A stretch of 64,000 nucleotides of DNA from Rhodococcus koreensis (GTDB taxonomy: Bacteria > Actinomycetota > Actinomycetes > Mycobacteriales > Mycobacteriaceae). The stretch covers positions 6,882,001 through 6,946,000 of the forward strand of contig NZ_FNSV01000005.1 in NCBI RefSeq assembly GCF_900105905.1, read 5' to 3'. Positions 53,483-62,247 of the stretch are shown one piece after another. Position 1 is the first letter of the stretch. Each line of letters opens with the position of its first letter. Under the pieces are notes generated by a model. The model did no database searches. It was not told the DNA's origin and was given only the letters and a program-made list of their open reading frames with translations. A program made the position numbers and the translations under genes.

Positions 53483-54448
53483 TCAGCCGCCGGGTTCGGT
53501 GGCGTAGCGGTACCGGTGGTGCGCCACGAAGCCGACGTTGCGGTACATCGCCTGCGCGCCCGCGTTCTCGACGGCGACCTGCAGGCACGCGTGGGTCGCG
53601 CCGTGCTCGCGTCCCCAATTGATCATGTCGCCGCAGATCAGGCTGCCGATTCCGCGGCGGCGGTGAGCCTGCGCCACCTCGACCGCGGTGAGTCCGACCC
53701 ATCGTCGGTCGTCGGGCGCGGTCGTGACGGATCCGCGGGCGACGGCGAGGAGCGCCGAGTCGGCGGCGCCGATCCGGCCGAAGCCGAGTGTCCCGCCGCG
53801 GACCGCGTTCAGCACGTCGACCGCGAAGTCGGGCAGCGCGGACCCGCGGTAGCGGTACAGGGCGAGCCAGTCCGGATCCGGGTGATCGGTGACCGTCGTG
53901 GTCCGCGGACCCTCGGGCAGCGCCAGGTTGTCGACGTCGGCGGCCATCACGACCACTTCGTCGCTGACGTTCCAGCCCGGCGGCACCTCGCCCAGGCGGT
54001 CGGGGATCAGCAGTCGCAGCGGGCGGTCCCGTTCGGCGTACCACTCGCGCAGGCGGTCGAGCGTGCCACCGGGGGAGGCGTCGTCCAGACTCCCGACCGT
54101 CCCGCGGTCGCCGAGCGGCGCCGCCGAGTTGGCGCGTCCGGTGAAGCCGTGGCCGTACCGGGCGAGCCAGCCGTCGATCCATGCGTGCTCGATCCCCGGC
54201 CAGCCGTCGGCGGAGGCCAGTTCGAGGGACCGGATCTCGCTCGCCCGCACCGGGCGTGCGGGGACCGCCTTCAGCGCGACCACCCGCTCCGGCTCCACTT
54301 CGATCGCGGAGCCGGCCGCGTCGCGGACGACCACGACCGGCTCGACGCTCTCGAGCACCCCGATGACGTCGGTCATCGGATGGCTGGAACCGGGCGGCAG
54401 CTGGTAGCGCAGCACCACCCGGCTTCCGAGCGGAATGTCAGTCGTCAT
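53483..54448 (-). CDS. GNAT family N-acetyltransferase with N-terminal SH3-like region (Rv0428c-like)
   Basis: 321 residues. The N-terminus (about 1-70; LGSRVVLRYQLPPGSSHPMTDVIGVLESVEP...IEVEPERVVALKAVP) looks like a small beta-barrel, as in Rv0428c. Residues about 190-320 hold the GNAT domain with acetyl-CoA loop VEVAQAHRRRGIGSLIC (RxxGxG as RRRGIG) and NAGAQAMYRNVGF (the AxxLYxxxGF motif). Substrate unknown. ATG overlaps the def 3' end by 11 bases, so the two are co-translated, as in mycobacteria. Confidence 0.92.
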   Translation of the reverse strand: MTTDIPLGSRVVLRYQLPPGSSHPMTDVIGVLESVEPVVVVRDAAGSAIEVEPERVVALKAVPARPVRASEIRSLELASADGWPGIEHAWIDGWLARYGHGFTGRANSAAPLGDRGTVGSLDDASPGGTLDRLREWYAERDRPLRLLIPDRLGEVPPGWNVSDEVVVMAADVDNLALPEGPRTTTVTDHPDPDWLALYRYRGSALPDFAVDVLNAVRGGTLGFGRIGAADSALLAVARGSVTTAPDDRRWVGLTAVEVAQAHRRRGIGSLICGDMINWGREHGATHACLQVAVENAGAQAMYRNVGFVAHHRYRYATEPGG

Positions 54449-55028
54449 GCCCGAACGGGTCTTCGACCGTTCCCGGCACCCAGCTGAGCCCGGGAACTCC
54501 CCAGCCGGCGCGCTTGATGGTCTTCTTGGCGGCGCGTGCGTTACGGCCGACCAGCATGTCGACGTAGAGGAAACCGTCGAGGTGACCGACCTCGTGCTGC
54601 AGCATGCGCGCGAAGAAGTCGCGTCCCTCGATCTCGACGGCGTTGCCGTCGGCGTCGGTACCGGTGACCTTCGCCCACTCGGCCCGGCCGGTGGGGAACT
54701 GCTCGCCGGGAACCGACAGGCAGCCCTCGACGTCGTCGTCCGGGTCCGGCATGGTCTCGGGTCGTTCCGACGTCTCGAGGACCGGGTTGACGACGCAACC
54801 CCGGCGGCGGAACGGCTTTCCGTTCTCGTCGACGTCCGGGCAGTCGTAGACGAACAACCGCAGCGGCAGGCCGACCTGGTTGGCGGCGAGCCCGACGCCG
54901 TTGGCGGCGTCCATCGTGTCGTACATGTCGGCGATGATGTCTGCGAGTTCCGCAGGTGACTGGGACACCGTCTCGGTCGGTTCGTGCAATACCGGGTCGC
55001 CCACGATCCGGATGGGGAGGATGGCCAT
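54438..55028 (-). CDS. def: Peptide deformylase
   Basis: Removes the formyl group from nascent proteins. 196 residues from ATG 55028 (MAILPIRIVGDPVLH); the longer frame upstream lacks family similarity. All three motifs are present: GVGLAANQVGL (GxGxAAxQ), EGCLSVPG (EGCLS, metal Cys) and QHEVGHLDGFLY (QHExxHxxG, metal His and Glu). The C-terminal extension (RAAKKTIKRAGWGVPGLSWVPGTVEDPFGHDD) is of the mycobacterial type. First gene of def-GNAT, divergent from the DUF3263 gene. Confidence 0.97.
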   Translation of the reverse strand: MAILPIRIVGDPVLHEPTETVSQSPAELADIIADMYDTMDAANGVGLAANQVGLPLRLFVYDCPDVDENGKPFRRRGCVVNPVLETSERPETMPDPDDDVEGCLSVPGEQFPTGRAEWAKVTGTDADGNAVEIEGRDFFARMLQHEVGHLDGFLYVDMLVGRNARAAKKTIKRAGWGVPGLSWVPGTVEDPFGHDD

Positions 55029-55206
55029 GGTCGTCAAGGATAGTGCGGCGCGCCCGAGCCGTTCGCACTGCCCGCGGCGTTCGTCGTGGTTGAATAGTCG
55101 CTGAAGTACAGCTGTGTAATTCGTTGCTCGGTCGGCCACGCGATCGAGGAGCCGGGGGAACGTGGTTTCGCTGACATCGAGCGAGAGCTAGTAGTCGAGG
55201 AGTGAG

Positions 55207-55545
55207 ATGGACGGCGCAACAGCGCGTAGTCGGAACCAGTCCGAGCGCACCGACAGCGACACTTCCGTAGGGGTCGACGACGTCGTCGACGACGGTCTCT
55301 CGCGTCGGGAGCACGACATCCTGTCCTTCGAGCGCCAATGGTGGAAGTACGCCGGCGCGAAGGAAGAAGCGATCAAAGAGCTGTTCGACATGTCCGCCAC
55401 CCGGTACTACCAGGTGCTCAACGCGCTGGTGGACCGGCCGGAGGCACTCGCAGCCGACCCGATGCTCGTGAAGCGCCTGCGACGGCTGCGCGCGAGCAGG
55501 CAGAAGGCCCGCGCGGCCCGTCGCCTCGGGTTCGACGTCACGTAG
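55207..55545 (+). CDS. DUF3263 protein (Rv0430-like)
   Basis: 112 residues, ATG with GAGGAG upstream. The conserved core LSRREHDILSFERQWWKYAGAKEEAIKELFDMSATRYYQVLNALVDRPEALAADPMLVKRLRRLR is the whole DUF3263 domain. It looks like a small helix-turn-helix protein, with SATRYYQVLN as the recognition helix, so DNA binding is a reasonable guess. The N-terminal 30 residues are acidic and probably disordered. It sits 24 bp before a LytR_C gene, as in mycobacteria. Confidence 0.9.
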   Translation: MDGATARSRNQSERTDSDTSVGVDDVVDDGLSRREHDILSFERQWWKYAGAKEEAIKELFDMSATRYYQVLNALVDRPEALAADPMLVKRLRRLRASRQKARAARRLGFDVT

Positions 55546-55569
55546 CACCCGGTCGCTAAGGTCGACATC

Positions 55570-56118
55570 GTGAGTACTCCGAAACCCGAATCGTCCGGCC
55601 CGCCGTTACGTGCCCTCGCGATGGTGCTGATCGCCCTCGCGATTCTCTTCGCGGGTCTCGGTTTCGCCTCCCTCGGAGGTTCGGACTCGGAGGAGACCGC
55701 AGCCACCGTCACGACCTCGGCGGCTGCCACGACCACCGCCGCCCGTCCGACGACGGCCGCCGGAGCGGCGGGAGGCACCTCGGCTTCCGCGGCGAGCACG
55801 ACCTCCGGTGCGTCCAGTACCACGAAGGCCGCCGACGCGGCGTCGGTGCCGGTGCGGGTGCTCAACAACAGCAACGTCACGGGTCTCGCGAGCCAGACCG
55901 CCACCGAACTGATGTCCTCGGGGTGGACGGTGTCGGAGACCGGCAACTACAGCGACAGCACCATCTCCGAAACCACCGTGTACTACGGGACTTCCGCCGC
56001 GGAGAAGGAAGCGGCCATCGAGATCGCGGCGCAACTGGGGGTGTCGGCCGAGCCGAAGTTCCCGGGAATCGCGAATTCGTCTGCCGGTGTGGTCGTCATC
56101 GTCACTTCCGCGCAGTAG
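55570..56118 (+). CDS. Membrane-anchored LytR C-terminal domain protein (Rv0431-like)
   Basis: 182 residues from GTG 55570. Short cytoplasmic start, one TM segment (ALAMVLIALAILFAGLGFAS), a Thr/Ala/Ser-rich linker (about 45-92), then a LytR_C domain (VPVRVLNNSNVTGLASQTATELMSSGWTV...TVYYGTSAAEKEAAIEIAAQLG...AGVVVIVTS). The domain is outside the membrane and is associated with the cell wall; its exact role is unknown. In M. tuberculosis the equivalent is annotated as a tuberculin-related peptide and affects vesicle release. Followed by sodC. Confidence 0.92.
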   Translation: MSTPKPESSGPPLRALAMVLIALAILFAGLGFASLGGSDSEETAATVTTSAAATTTAARPTTAAGAAGGTSASAASTTSGASSTTKAADAASVPVRVLNNSNVTGLASQTATELMSSGWTVSETGNYSDSTISETTVYYGTSAAEKEAAIEIAAQLGVSAEPKFPGIANSSAGVVVIVTSAQ

Positions 56119-56191
56119 ACCGGACGGTCGGTGCATCGGCGCCGCGGTTATGATCAGATGCACTTCTTCGCCACCTCAAAGGAGCGGTTTG

Positions 56192-56893
56192 ATGGCCTCG
56201 AGTTCTACCCGTCGGATGTCCTGGCGCATTGTCACCCCGGTGGTGGCCATTGCCGCACTCGGACTGACCGCCTGCAGTAACAACGAGGCGCCGTCCGACG
56301 TTCCCGGCACCACTCCTCCCGTCTGGACCGGTGCCGCCGATCCCAGTGCCGCAGGCGTTCCCGGCGACGCCGAGAGCGGCTCGGGCGAGCACGCGGAGAG
56401 CGGCGCGCTCACCGCGACGCTGAAGAACGCGGAGGGCGTGAACGTGGGTACCGCCACGTTCAAGCAGTCGGGAAGTCACGTCGAGGTCACCGTGTCCGTC
56501 AAGGATCAGACGCCCGGGTTCCACGGATTCCACGTGCACTCCGTCGGAAAGTGTGAGACGAACTCCGTGGCACCGACCGGTGGTGCGCCCGGAAACTTCC
56601 TGTCCGCGGGCGGGCACTTCCAGGCCGAGGGCCACTCGGGGCACCCCGCGAGCGGCGACCTCACCTCGCTGCAGGTGCTGGAGGACGGCACCGCCGAGTT
56701 GGTCACCACCACCGACGCCTTCACGGTCGAGGACCTGAAGAACGGCGACAGCGGCACCGCGGTCATGATCCACTCGGGTCCCGACAATTTCGCGAACATC
56801 CCCACCCGTTACGCACCCGCTCCCGATCAGGAAACCCTGAACACCGGTGACGCAGGCTCTCGTGTGGCCTGCGGTGTCATCGGCGCCAGCTGA
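56192..56893 (+). CDS. sodC: Cu/Zn superoxide dismutase lipoprotein
   Basis: Removes superoxide outside the membrane. 233 residues from ATG 56192, chosen for AAAGGAG eight bases upstream and because it starts a lipoprotein signal (MSWRIVTPVVAIAALGLTAC). SODC features: FHGFHVHSVGKCE (Cu His pair and disulfide Cys), AGGHFQAEGHSGHPASGD (Cu/Zn His and Asp), AVMIHSGPDNF (Cu His), and the closing GDAGSRVACGVIG (Arg and disulfide Cys). A TATGAT -10 box lies at 56149-56154. Same position as Rv0432. Confidence 0.96.
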   Translation: MASSSTRRMSWRIVTPVVAIAALGLTACSNNEAPSDVPGTTPPVWTGAADPSAAGVPGDAESGSGEHAESGALTATLKNAEGVNVGTATFKQSGSHVEVTVSVKDQTPGFHGFHVHSVGKCETNSVAPTGGAPGNFLSAGGHFQAEGHSGHPASGDLTSLQVLEDGTAELVTTTDAFTVEDLKNGDSGTAVMIHSGPDNFANIPTRYAPAPDQETLNTGDAGSRVACGVIGAS

Positions 56894-56900
56894 GTCGCGT

Positions 56901-56926
56901 GACACCCCGGCTGCGGCCGGGGTGTC
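56901..56926 (+). terminator. Hairpin after sodC
   Basis: GACACCCCGG and CCGGGGTGTC pair perfectly around CTGCGG, eight bases after the sodC stop. This is a good GC-rich terminator stem; no T tract follows. Confidence 0.7.
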
Positions 56927-56968
56927 GGTGCGCTGCCGCGGGCCTCGGCCTGTGGTTGGATCGAAACC

Positions 56969-58093
56969 GTGGTAGTTCCCTTTCCCGGTTCGCCGCGGCC
57001 GACACTGGGTGTCGAGTGGGAGATCGCGCTGGTCGACAGGGTCACGCGGGATCTCTCCAACACGGCCGCGGAGGTGTTCGACGCGGTCGCGAATCTGGCG
57101 GGTCCGGAGGATCCGCGGATCACCAAGGAGTTGCTGCGCAACACCGTCGAACTCGTCACCGGCATCCACTCCACCGTCGGTGAGGCGATGGACGACCTCG
57201 ACGAGTCGCTCGACCTGCTGCGGCGGGCGGCGAACCCGCTCGGGGTCGATCTCATCTGCGCCGGAACGCACCCGTTCGCGCAGTGGTCGACCCAATTGGT
57301 CACGCGGACACCGGATTACGACGAGCTGATCGAGCGTACCCAGTGGTGGGGCCGTCAGATGCTGATCTGGGGTGTGCACGTCCACGTGGGGGTGTCTTCG
57401 CCGCAGAAGGTGTTCCCGATTCTCAACGCGCTCTTGCAGCGGTACCCGCATCTGCTCGCGCTGTCCGCGTCGTCACCGATGTGGGCGGGCGTCAACACGG
57501 GGTACGCGAGCAATCGCGCCCTGATGTTCCAGCAACTTCCCACCGCGGGGCTGCCGTACCAGTTCGCGAACTGGGCGCAGTACGAGGATTTCATCAGCGA
57601 CCAGATGAAGACCGGCGTGATCACCAAGATCGGCGGGATGCACTGGGACATCCGGCCCGCGCCGCGGTGGGGCACCATCGAGGTCCGCGTCTTCGACGGT
57701 ATCTCTACCCGCGCCGAACTCAGTTCTCTCGTCGCGCTCGTGCACTGCCTGATCGTCGACCTGGACCGGCGCTTCGAGGCGGGCGAGAACCTGCCCAACC
57801 TGCAGCCGTGGCACGTGAAGGAAAACAAGTGGCGGGCCGCGCGGTACGGGCTCGACGCCGAGATCATTCTCGACGAGGACAGCAACGAGCGACTCGTCAC
57901 CGACGACCTGAACGACCTGCTCGAGAAGCTGGCGCCGACCGCCGTGCGTCTCGGCTGCGCGGACGAATTGGCCGCTGTGGAGGAGATTCCCCGCCGCGGC
58001 GCCTCCTACCAGCGGCAACGTCAGGTCGCGGAGGCGACCGGCGGTGACCTGGTGGCTGTCGTCGATGCGCTGGTGAAGGAGCTCGGGACCTGA
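56969..58093 (+). CDS. Carboxylate-amine ligase, YbdK-type glutamate-cysteine ligase family
   Basis: 374 residues from GTG 56969. GCS2-family ATP-grasp-like fold: TLGVEWEIALVDRVTRDLS (metal Glu), ELLRNTVELVTGIH, LICAGTHPFAQWSTQ, WGVHVHVGVSSPQKVFPILNALLQRYPHLLALSASSP, HWDIRPAPRWGTIEVRVFDG (Arg, Glu). E. coli YbdK has weak glutamate-cysteine ligase activity; the true substrate in actinobacteria, which use mycothiol, is not established. Corresponds to Rv0433 after sodC. Confidence 0.93.
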   Translation: MVVPFPGSPRPTLGVEWEIALVDRVTRDLSNTAAEVFDAVANLAGPEDPRITKELLRNTVELVTGIHSTVGEAMDDLDESLDLLRRAANPLGVDLICAGTHPFAQWSTQLVTRTPDYDELIERTQWWGRQMLIWGVHVHVGVSSPQKVFPILNALLQRYPHLLALSASSPMWAGVNTGYASNRALMFQQLPTAGLPYQFANWAQYEDFISDQMKTGVITKIGGMHWDIRPAPRWGTIEVRVFDGISTRAELSSLVALVHCLIVDLDRRFEAGENLPNLQPWHVKENKWRAARYGLDAEIILDEDSNERLVTDDLNDLLEKLAPTAVRLGCADELAAVEEIPRRGASYQRQRQVAEATGGDLVAVVDALVKELGT

Positions 58094-58154
58094 AAGCCGG
58101 TCTCGGGCAGGACACTCGTCCACTTGCCGTTCACGTGTTGTTTACACTTGGCGG

Positions 58155-59495
58155 GTGTCGATCGACGATGTTGCCGTTGTACGGCCGGGTGGGCCCGTCG
58201 ATCGTTCCCGCATGTTCGTCGCGGGCGGGGCGCTCGGTGTCGCGATCCTGCTGGTCGTGGTCCAGTCGGTCGCGTCCGTCCAGGGTTTCCAGGGGCCCCT
58301 GGAGAGCCTGTTCCGCGACTACGTCCTGACCCCCAAGTCGGCGTCCGTTCCGTGGGCCGGCCTCGCGCTCGCGATGGTCGGGCTCAGCAACCGGCAACGC
58401 GTCGTGGCGCTGTCCGCGGCAGCGGGCATCGACGTGGTGGTCGCGGCTGTGCGCTACCTGTCGGGTGGCCCGCTGACCGTCGGTAACGGCGCGACGTGGG
58501 TTCTGACGGCGGTCGGTGTCTACGCCGCGGTCCGGTGGACGGGTGAGCAGCGGCGCAGCGCCCTGAAAGGTGTCGGGCTGGGTGCGCTGCTGATTCTCGC
58601 GACCAAGTTCGGCGACGCCTGGCTGCAGGTCACGATCATGGCCGGGCCGATGGTCCTCGACGAGTTCGCCCAGCTCGCGGATCACGCGCTGGGAAGCCCG
58701 TCGTGGCACATGGGGCAGTTCGTCGACGCGCTCGGTCCCGTCGGTTACGGCATCCTGCACTGGGTCTACATCGAACTGCCCGTCGCGGCCATCGCGGTGG
58801 CCGTCTACCAGCTTCGGAACGGATGGCCCTCGCACTACCTGGTTCGCACGTTCCTGCTGATCGGTCTCGTCGGTCCCATCTTCTACGTGCTGTTCCCCGT
58901 GGTCGGTCCGATCTTCGCGTTCGGCACCGAAGGGCAGGGGTTCCAGGTCAGCGACTACTGGCCGAACTTCGTCCCGGCACCCGACTTCGCGCCCGAACCC
59001 CTGTCGTTCGATTCGACGACCCCGCGCAACTGCATGCCGAGCCTGCACACGGCGTGGGCACTCGCGCTGTTCATCCACTCCCGGCAGGGCGCCTGGTGGC
59101 TGCGGCTCGGCGGCACGTTCTGGCTGGTGTGCACACTGACTGCGACCCTCGGGTTCGGCTACCACTACGGCGTCGACCTGGTCGCCGGAGCCGTCCTGTG
59201 CCTGACCATCGAGTCCGCGCTCCGCGACCCCGAACGGGGGTGGGGCTGGTTCCGGGTCCGTCTCGTCGGCGGTGGCGCGCTGGTGCTGACGGGACTGCTG
59301 CTCAGCTACCGCTACCTCGCGGTGCCGATGGGCCGATTTCCGGAGGTGTCCGGACCGCTCGTTCTCGGCGCCCTTGCCGCGATGAGTCTCGGCTTCTATG
59401 CGACGTTCTTCGCCAGGCCCGACACCGCGCTCGCCCGGTGGGGCAACGGCGCGAAGGCGGCTGTCACGGACGTTCTGGTGGCTCCAACTCGTTGA
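58155..59495 (+). CDS. PAP2-superfamily membrane protein (inositol phosphoryltransferase/phosphatase type)
   Basis: 446 residues, many TM segments. The phosphatase-like motifs are in the C-terminal half: PRNCMPSLHTAWALAL (SxxxH-type motif) and GFGYHYGVDLVAG (HxxxD). This arrangement (CMPSLH ... HYGVD) is that of Aur1/Ipc1-like and PAP2_3 lipid phosphotransferases rather than classic PgpB. Helices before it include MFVAGGALGVAILLVVVQSVA and LVRTFLLIGLVGPIFYVLFPVVG. In mycolic-acid bacteria such proteins may act in phosphoinositol or arabinan lipid metabolism; the substrate is not known here. Its end overlaps mnhG by 32 bp (convergent). Confidence 0.85.
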   Translation: MSIDDVAVVRPGGPVDRSRMFVAGGALGVAILLVVVQSVASVQGFQGPLESLFRDYVLTPKSASVPWAGLALAMVGLSNRQRVVALSAAAGIDVVVAAVRYLSGGPLTVGNGATWVLTAVGVYAAVRWTGEQRRSALKGVGLGALLILATKFGDAWLQVTIMAGPMVLDEFAQLADHALGSPSWHMGQFVDALGPVGYGILHWVYIELPVAAIAVAVYQLRNGWPSHYLVRTFLLIGLVGPIFYVLFPVVGPIFAFGTEGQGFQVSDYWPNFVPAPDFAPEPLSFDSTTPRNCMPSLHTAWALALFIHSRQGAWWLRLGGTFWLVCTLTATLGFGYHYGVDLVAGAVLCLTIESALRDPERGWGWFRVRLVGGGALVLTGLLLSYRYLAVPMGRFPEVSGPLVLGALAAMSLGFYATFFARPDTALARWGNGAKAAVTDVLVAPTR

Positions 59496-59802
59496 TCATC
59501 AGCAGCCCGTCCTGATCGCGCTGCTCCCGGTACGCCACCCGGCCGACGCTGTGCGCGATGACCGGCGCGGTGAACAGGGTGAAGATGCCGACGAGGATCA
59601 GCATCCAGATGTCGACGTTGCCGCGCAGTTCGAGGACTGCGCCCGCGAGAACCATGATGAGACCGACCACCTGCGGTTTGGTGGCGGCGTGCATGCGGCG
59701 CAGGGTGTCCGGGAAGCGGACGATGGCGATGGCGGCCGTCAGTGCGAGCAACGACCCGCACAGCATGAGGGTGGCCCCGATGACGTTCAGCACGGTCGTC
59801 AC
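59464..59802 (-). CDS. mnhG: Na+/H+ antiporter Mrp subunit G
   Basis: 112 residues from GTG 59802, which overlaps the mnhF stop (GTGA). PhaG/MnhG fold with three TM segments: VIGATLMLCGSLLALTAAIAIV, VGLIMVLAGAVLELRG and MLILVGIFTLFTAPVIAHSVGRVAY. The family signature RFPDTLRRMHAATKPQVVGL is present. Last gene of the Mrp operon. Confidence 0.94.
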   Translation of the reverse strand: MTTVLNVIGATLMLCGSLLALTAAIAIVRFPDTLRRMHAATKPQVVGLIMVLAGAVLELRGNVDIWMLILVGIFTLFTAPVIAHSVGRVAYREQRDQDGLLMINELEPPERP

Positions 59803-60059
59803 GACTTGTCACTCACCCGGAATCGGGCCACCGACACCGAGCCGATGAACCCCACCAGCGACAACGCGACGATTGCGGGCACGATCGTCGTGTCGCCGGT
59901 GTACGCCGCCCACACGGCGAGTCCGCACATCGCGAGGGCGATCAGCGTGTCGAGGGCGACGAGGCGATCCAGCGAGTTCGGACCGTCGAGCAGCCGGAAC
60001 GTCGTCAGCACCCCGGCAACGACCAGGATGATTCCGGATATGACCGATACGACTGTCAT
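59799..60059 (-). CDS. mnhF: Na+/H+ antiporter Mrp subunit F
   Basis: 86 residues, three TM segments (VISGIILVVAGVLTTFRLL, VALDTLIALAMCGLAVWA, IVPAIVALSLVGFIGSVSVARF). The motif RLLDGPNSLDRLVALD is typical of MrpF. ATG overlaps the mnhE stop (ATGA) and its stop overlaps mnhG. Small subunit needed for assembly of the hetero-oligomeric antiporter. Confidence 0.93.
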   Translation of the reverse strand: MTVVSVISGIILVVAGVLTTFRLLDGPNSLDRLVALDTLIALAMCGLAVWAAYTGDTTIVPAIVALSLVGFIGSVSVARFRVSDKS

Positions 60060-60628
60060 GAGCTGCCCTCCTGAGCGGGGTCGTCGTACTGCTGGTCGCG
60101 GTTGTGCCAGGGGCTCGGTTTCCAGTCGGAGTCCCGTTCGAACGCCTCGATGAACAACCGCTCCAGCTGCGCGACCGTGCGGTAGAACTGGCTGACCGCC
60201 TTCTGCGAGCCCATGTCCAGGACGTGGACGTAGACGATCCGCCGGACCTGGTCGATCTCGAGAACCATGGTCCCGGGGATGAGGTTCAGCACGTCGATGC
60301 AGAGGGTCAGCACGAGGTCCGACTTGATCCCCAGCTGGTACCGCAGGACGCCGGTGACGGGCGGCGGCCCGGGACGGAGTGCGAGCCACGCGATCTGGAG
60401 GCTCGACTGGAGCGAGTAGTACACGAACATCACCGCCAGCCGCAGCAGCGGCAGGAAATGCACCCGGCCCTCCACGGGCACCCGCGGCAGCGGCATCAGC
60501 ACCATGATGATCGCGCCGACGGCGAGTCCGCCGAGGATGTTGCCCCAGCTGACGTTGCCCCACAACAGGATCCACACCGACATCAGCCACAGCAACGCGC
60601 CGAACTGGAGAATTCTCTCGCGTTTCAT
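60056..60628 (-). CDS. mnhE: Na+/H+ antiporter Mrp subunit E
   Basis: 190 residues from ATG 60628, overlapping the mnhD stop (ATGA). Two to three N-terminal TM segments (FGALLWLMSVWILLWG, ILGGLAVGAIIMVLMPLP, LLRLAVMFVYYSLQSSLQIAWLAL), then the conserved cytoplasmic part RYQLGIKSDLVLTLCIDVLNLIPGTMVLEID and VYVHVLDM. A charged tail of about 40 residues follows (LFIEAFERDSDWKPSPWHNRDQQYDD), which fits actinobacterial MrpE. Confidence 0.94.
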   Translation of the reverse strand: MKRERILQFGALLWLMSVWILLWGNVSWGNILGGLAVGAIIMVLMPLPRVPVEGRVHFLPLLRLAVMFVYYSLQSSLQIAWLALRPGPPPVTGVLRYQLGIKSDLVLTLCIDVLNLIPGTMVLEIDQVRRIVYVHVLDMGSQKAVSQFYRTVAQLERLFIEAFERDSDWKPSPWHNRDQQYDDPAQEGSS

Positions 60629-62247
60629 CGCGGTGCCTCCTGCGCTTCGCCGCCGGGGTGACCGCCGAGGACGGCGTCGATGTAGATGGACCGGTTCTGC
60701 AGATCGCTCGCCGCGCGATCGCTGATCTGGATGATCTGGCCGGCGAACACCGTCATCGCCAGCCCGACGGCGACGAGGGCGACGGTGGGGATCAGCATCA
60801 TTGCGGGAATCCGGCCCACGTCGGCGCGGTCGTCGAATGCGATGTCGGCCTCGGACTCGTCGAGCAGCGCCGACGGGCTGACGTCCGCGAGGTCGCCCTC
60901 GGGGGCGTCGGCGCGGGCCCGCCAGAACGCCTTGGTCCACACGCGTGCGACGACGTACAGGGTGAGGAGGCTGGTGACGGTTCCGCCTGCGACGAGGGTC
61001 CACGCCAGCACGCTCGCGTCCGCCGAGCCGGCCTGCAACAACGCGACCTTGCCGATGAACCCGGAGAACGGGGGAATGCCGCCGAGGTTGAGGGCCGGAA
61101 TGAGGAACACGATGGCCAGGACGGGGCTGGCCGCGGCGAGCCCACCGAGACGCCGCAGCGACGAGGACCCGGCCTGGCGTTCGATGAGACCGACCACCAG
61201 GAACAGCGTGGTCTGCACCAGGATGTGGTGGGCGACGTAGTAGATGGCACCCGAGAGCCCCGACTGCGTGGACAGCGCGACACCGAACACCATGTACCCG
61301 ATGTGGCTGACCAGGGTGAAGGACAGCAGACGTTTGATGTCGCTCTGCGCGATCGCACCGAGGATGCCGACGAGCATCGTCAGCAGGCCGCACACCATCA
61401 GCACGTTGTCGAGTTCGCCCTCCGGAAAGAGCAGCGTGTGCGCGCGGATGATCGCGTACACACCCACCTTGGTGAGGAGGCCGGCGAACACGGCGGTGAC
61501 CGGGGCCGGCGCTGTGGGGTAGGAGTCGGGCAGCCACGTCGACAGCGGGAACACCGCGGCCTTGATGCCGAACGCCACGAGCAGCACGCCGAAGATGGCG
61601 GTGCGGGTGCCGGACGGGATGCCGTCGAGGCGGGTGGCCATGTCGGCGAGGTTGAGGGTGCCGGTGGCCGCATAGGCGAACGCGATGCCCGCCAGGAAGA
61701 TCAGCGAGGACACCATCGACACCATCACATACGACACACCCGCGCGGACGCGGTCGGCGCTCGCGCCCAGAGTCAGCAGCACGAAACTGGCGGCGAGGAG
61801 CACCTCGAAACCGACGTACAGATTGAACAGGTCGCCGGCGAGGAATGCGTTGGAGATGCCCGCCGTCAGCGCCAGATACGTCGGCAGGAAGATCGAGACG
61901 GGCTGGTCCTCACTGCCGTCGCGGATACCCTGACCCACGGCGTACGCCATGACGGCGAGCAGCACGATGGACGAGACCACCAGCATCATCGCGGACAGCC
62001 GGTCGACCACCAGCGTGATGCCGATCGGCGAGTCCCAGCCACCCACCTGAACGGCCGTCGTGCCGTCGCGGTCGGCGAGGAACAGCAGCAGTCCCGACAC
62101 GACGAGGACGCCGATCAACGCGACGAGCGTGATGATCCGCTGGGCCCGCGGACGCCGTCCGAGCACCAGCGTGGCCGCGGCGGCGAGCATCGGGACGAGG
62201 ACGGGCAGCGGCGCGAGCGCCGTGATGACGTGCGGGGAAATGGTCAC
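60625..62247 (-). CDS. mnhD: Na+/H+ antiporter Mrp subunit D
   Basis: 540 residues from GTG 62247, overlapping the mnhC stop (GTGA). Proton-pumping NuoM/N-like subunit with about 14 TM helices. Key features: FNLYVGFEVLLAASFVLLTLG (Glu in TM5), GIKAAVFPLSTWLPDSYPTAPAPVTAVFAGLLTKVGVYAIIR (Lys in TM7), QSDIKRLLSFTLVSHIGYMVFG and YYVAHHILVQTTLFLVVGLIE. Together with subunit A it forms the ion path. Confidence 0.96.
   Translation of the reverse strand: MTISPHVITALAPLPVLVPMLAAAATLVLGRRPRAQRIITLVALIGVLVVSGLLLFLADRDGTTAVQVGGWDSPIGITLVVDRLSAMMLVVSSIVLLAVMAYAVGQGIRDGSEDQPVSIFLPTYLALTAGISNAFLAGDLFNLYVGFEVLLAASFVLLTLGASADRVRAGVSYVMVSMVSSLIFLAGIAFAYAATGTLNLADMATRLDGIPSGTRTAIFGVLLVAFGIKAAVFPLSTWLPDSYPTAPAPVTAVFAGLLTKVGVYAIIRAHTLLFPEGELDNVLMVCGLLTMLVGILGAIAQSDIKRLLSFTLVSHIGYMVFGVALSTQSGLSGAIYYVAHHILVQTTLFLVVGLIERQAGSSSLRRLGGLAAASPVLAIVFLIPALNLGGIPPFSGFIGKVALLQAGSADASVLAWTLVAGGTVTSLLTLYVVARVWTKAFWRARADAPEGDLADVSPSALLDESEADIAFDDRADVGRIPAMMLIPTVALVAVGLAMTVFAGQIIQISDRAASDLQNRSIYIDAVLGGHPGGEAQEAPR

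Noticed and set aside
56087..56191. Upstream extension of sodC
   Set aside because: The ATG at 56192 has AAAGGAG and begins a lipoprotein signal; the extension overlaps the end of the LytR_C gene and the TATGAT promoter.
58131..59165. A 344-codon minus-strand frame opposite the PAP2 gene
   Set aside because: Composition is Arg/Gln/His-rich without domains, and it lies opposite a membrane protein with clear motifs.
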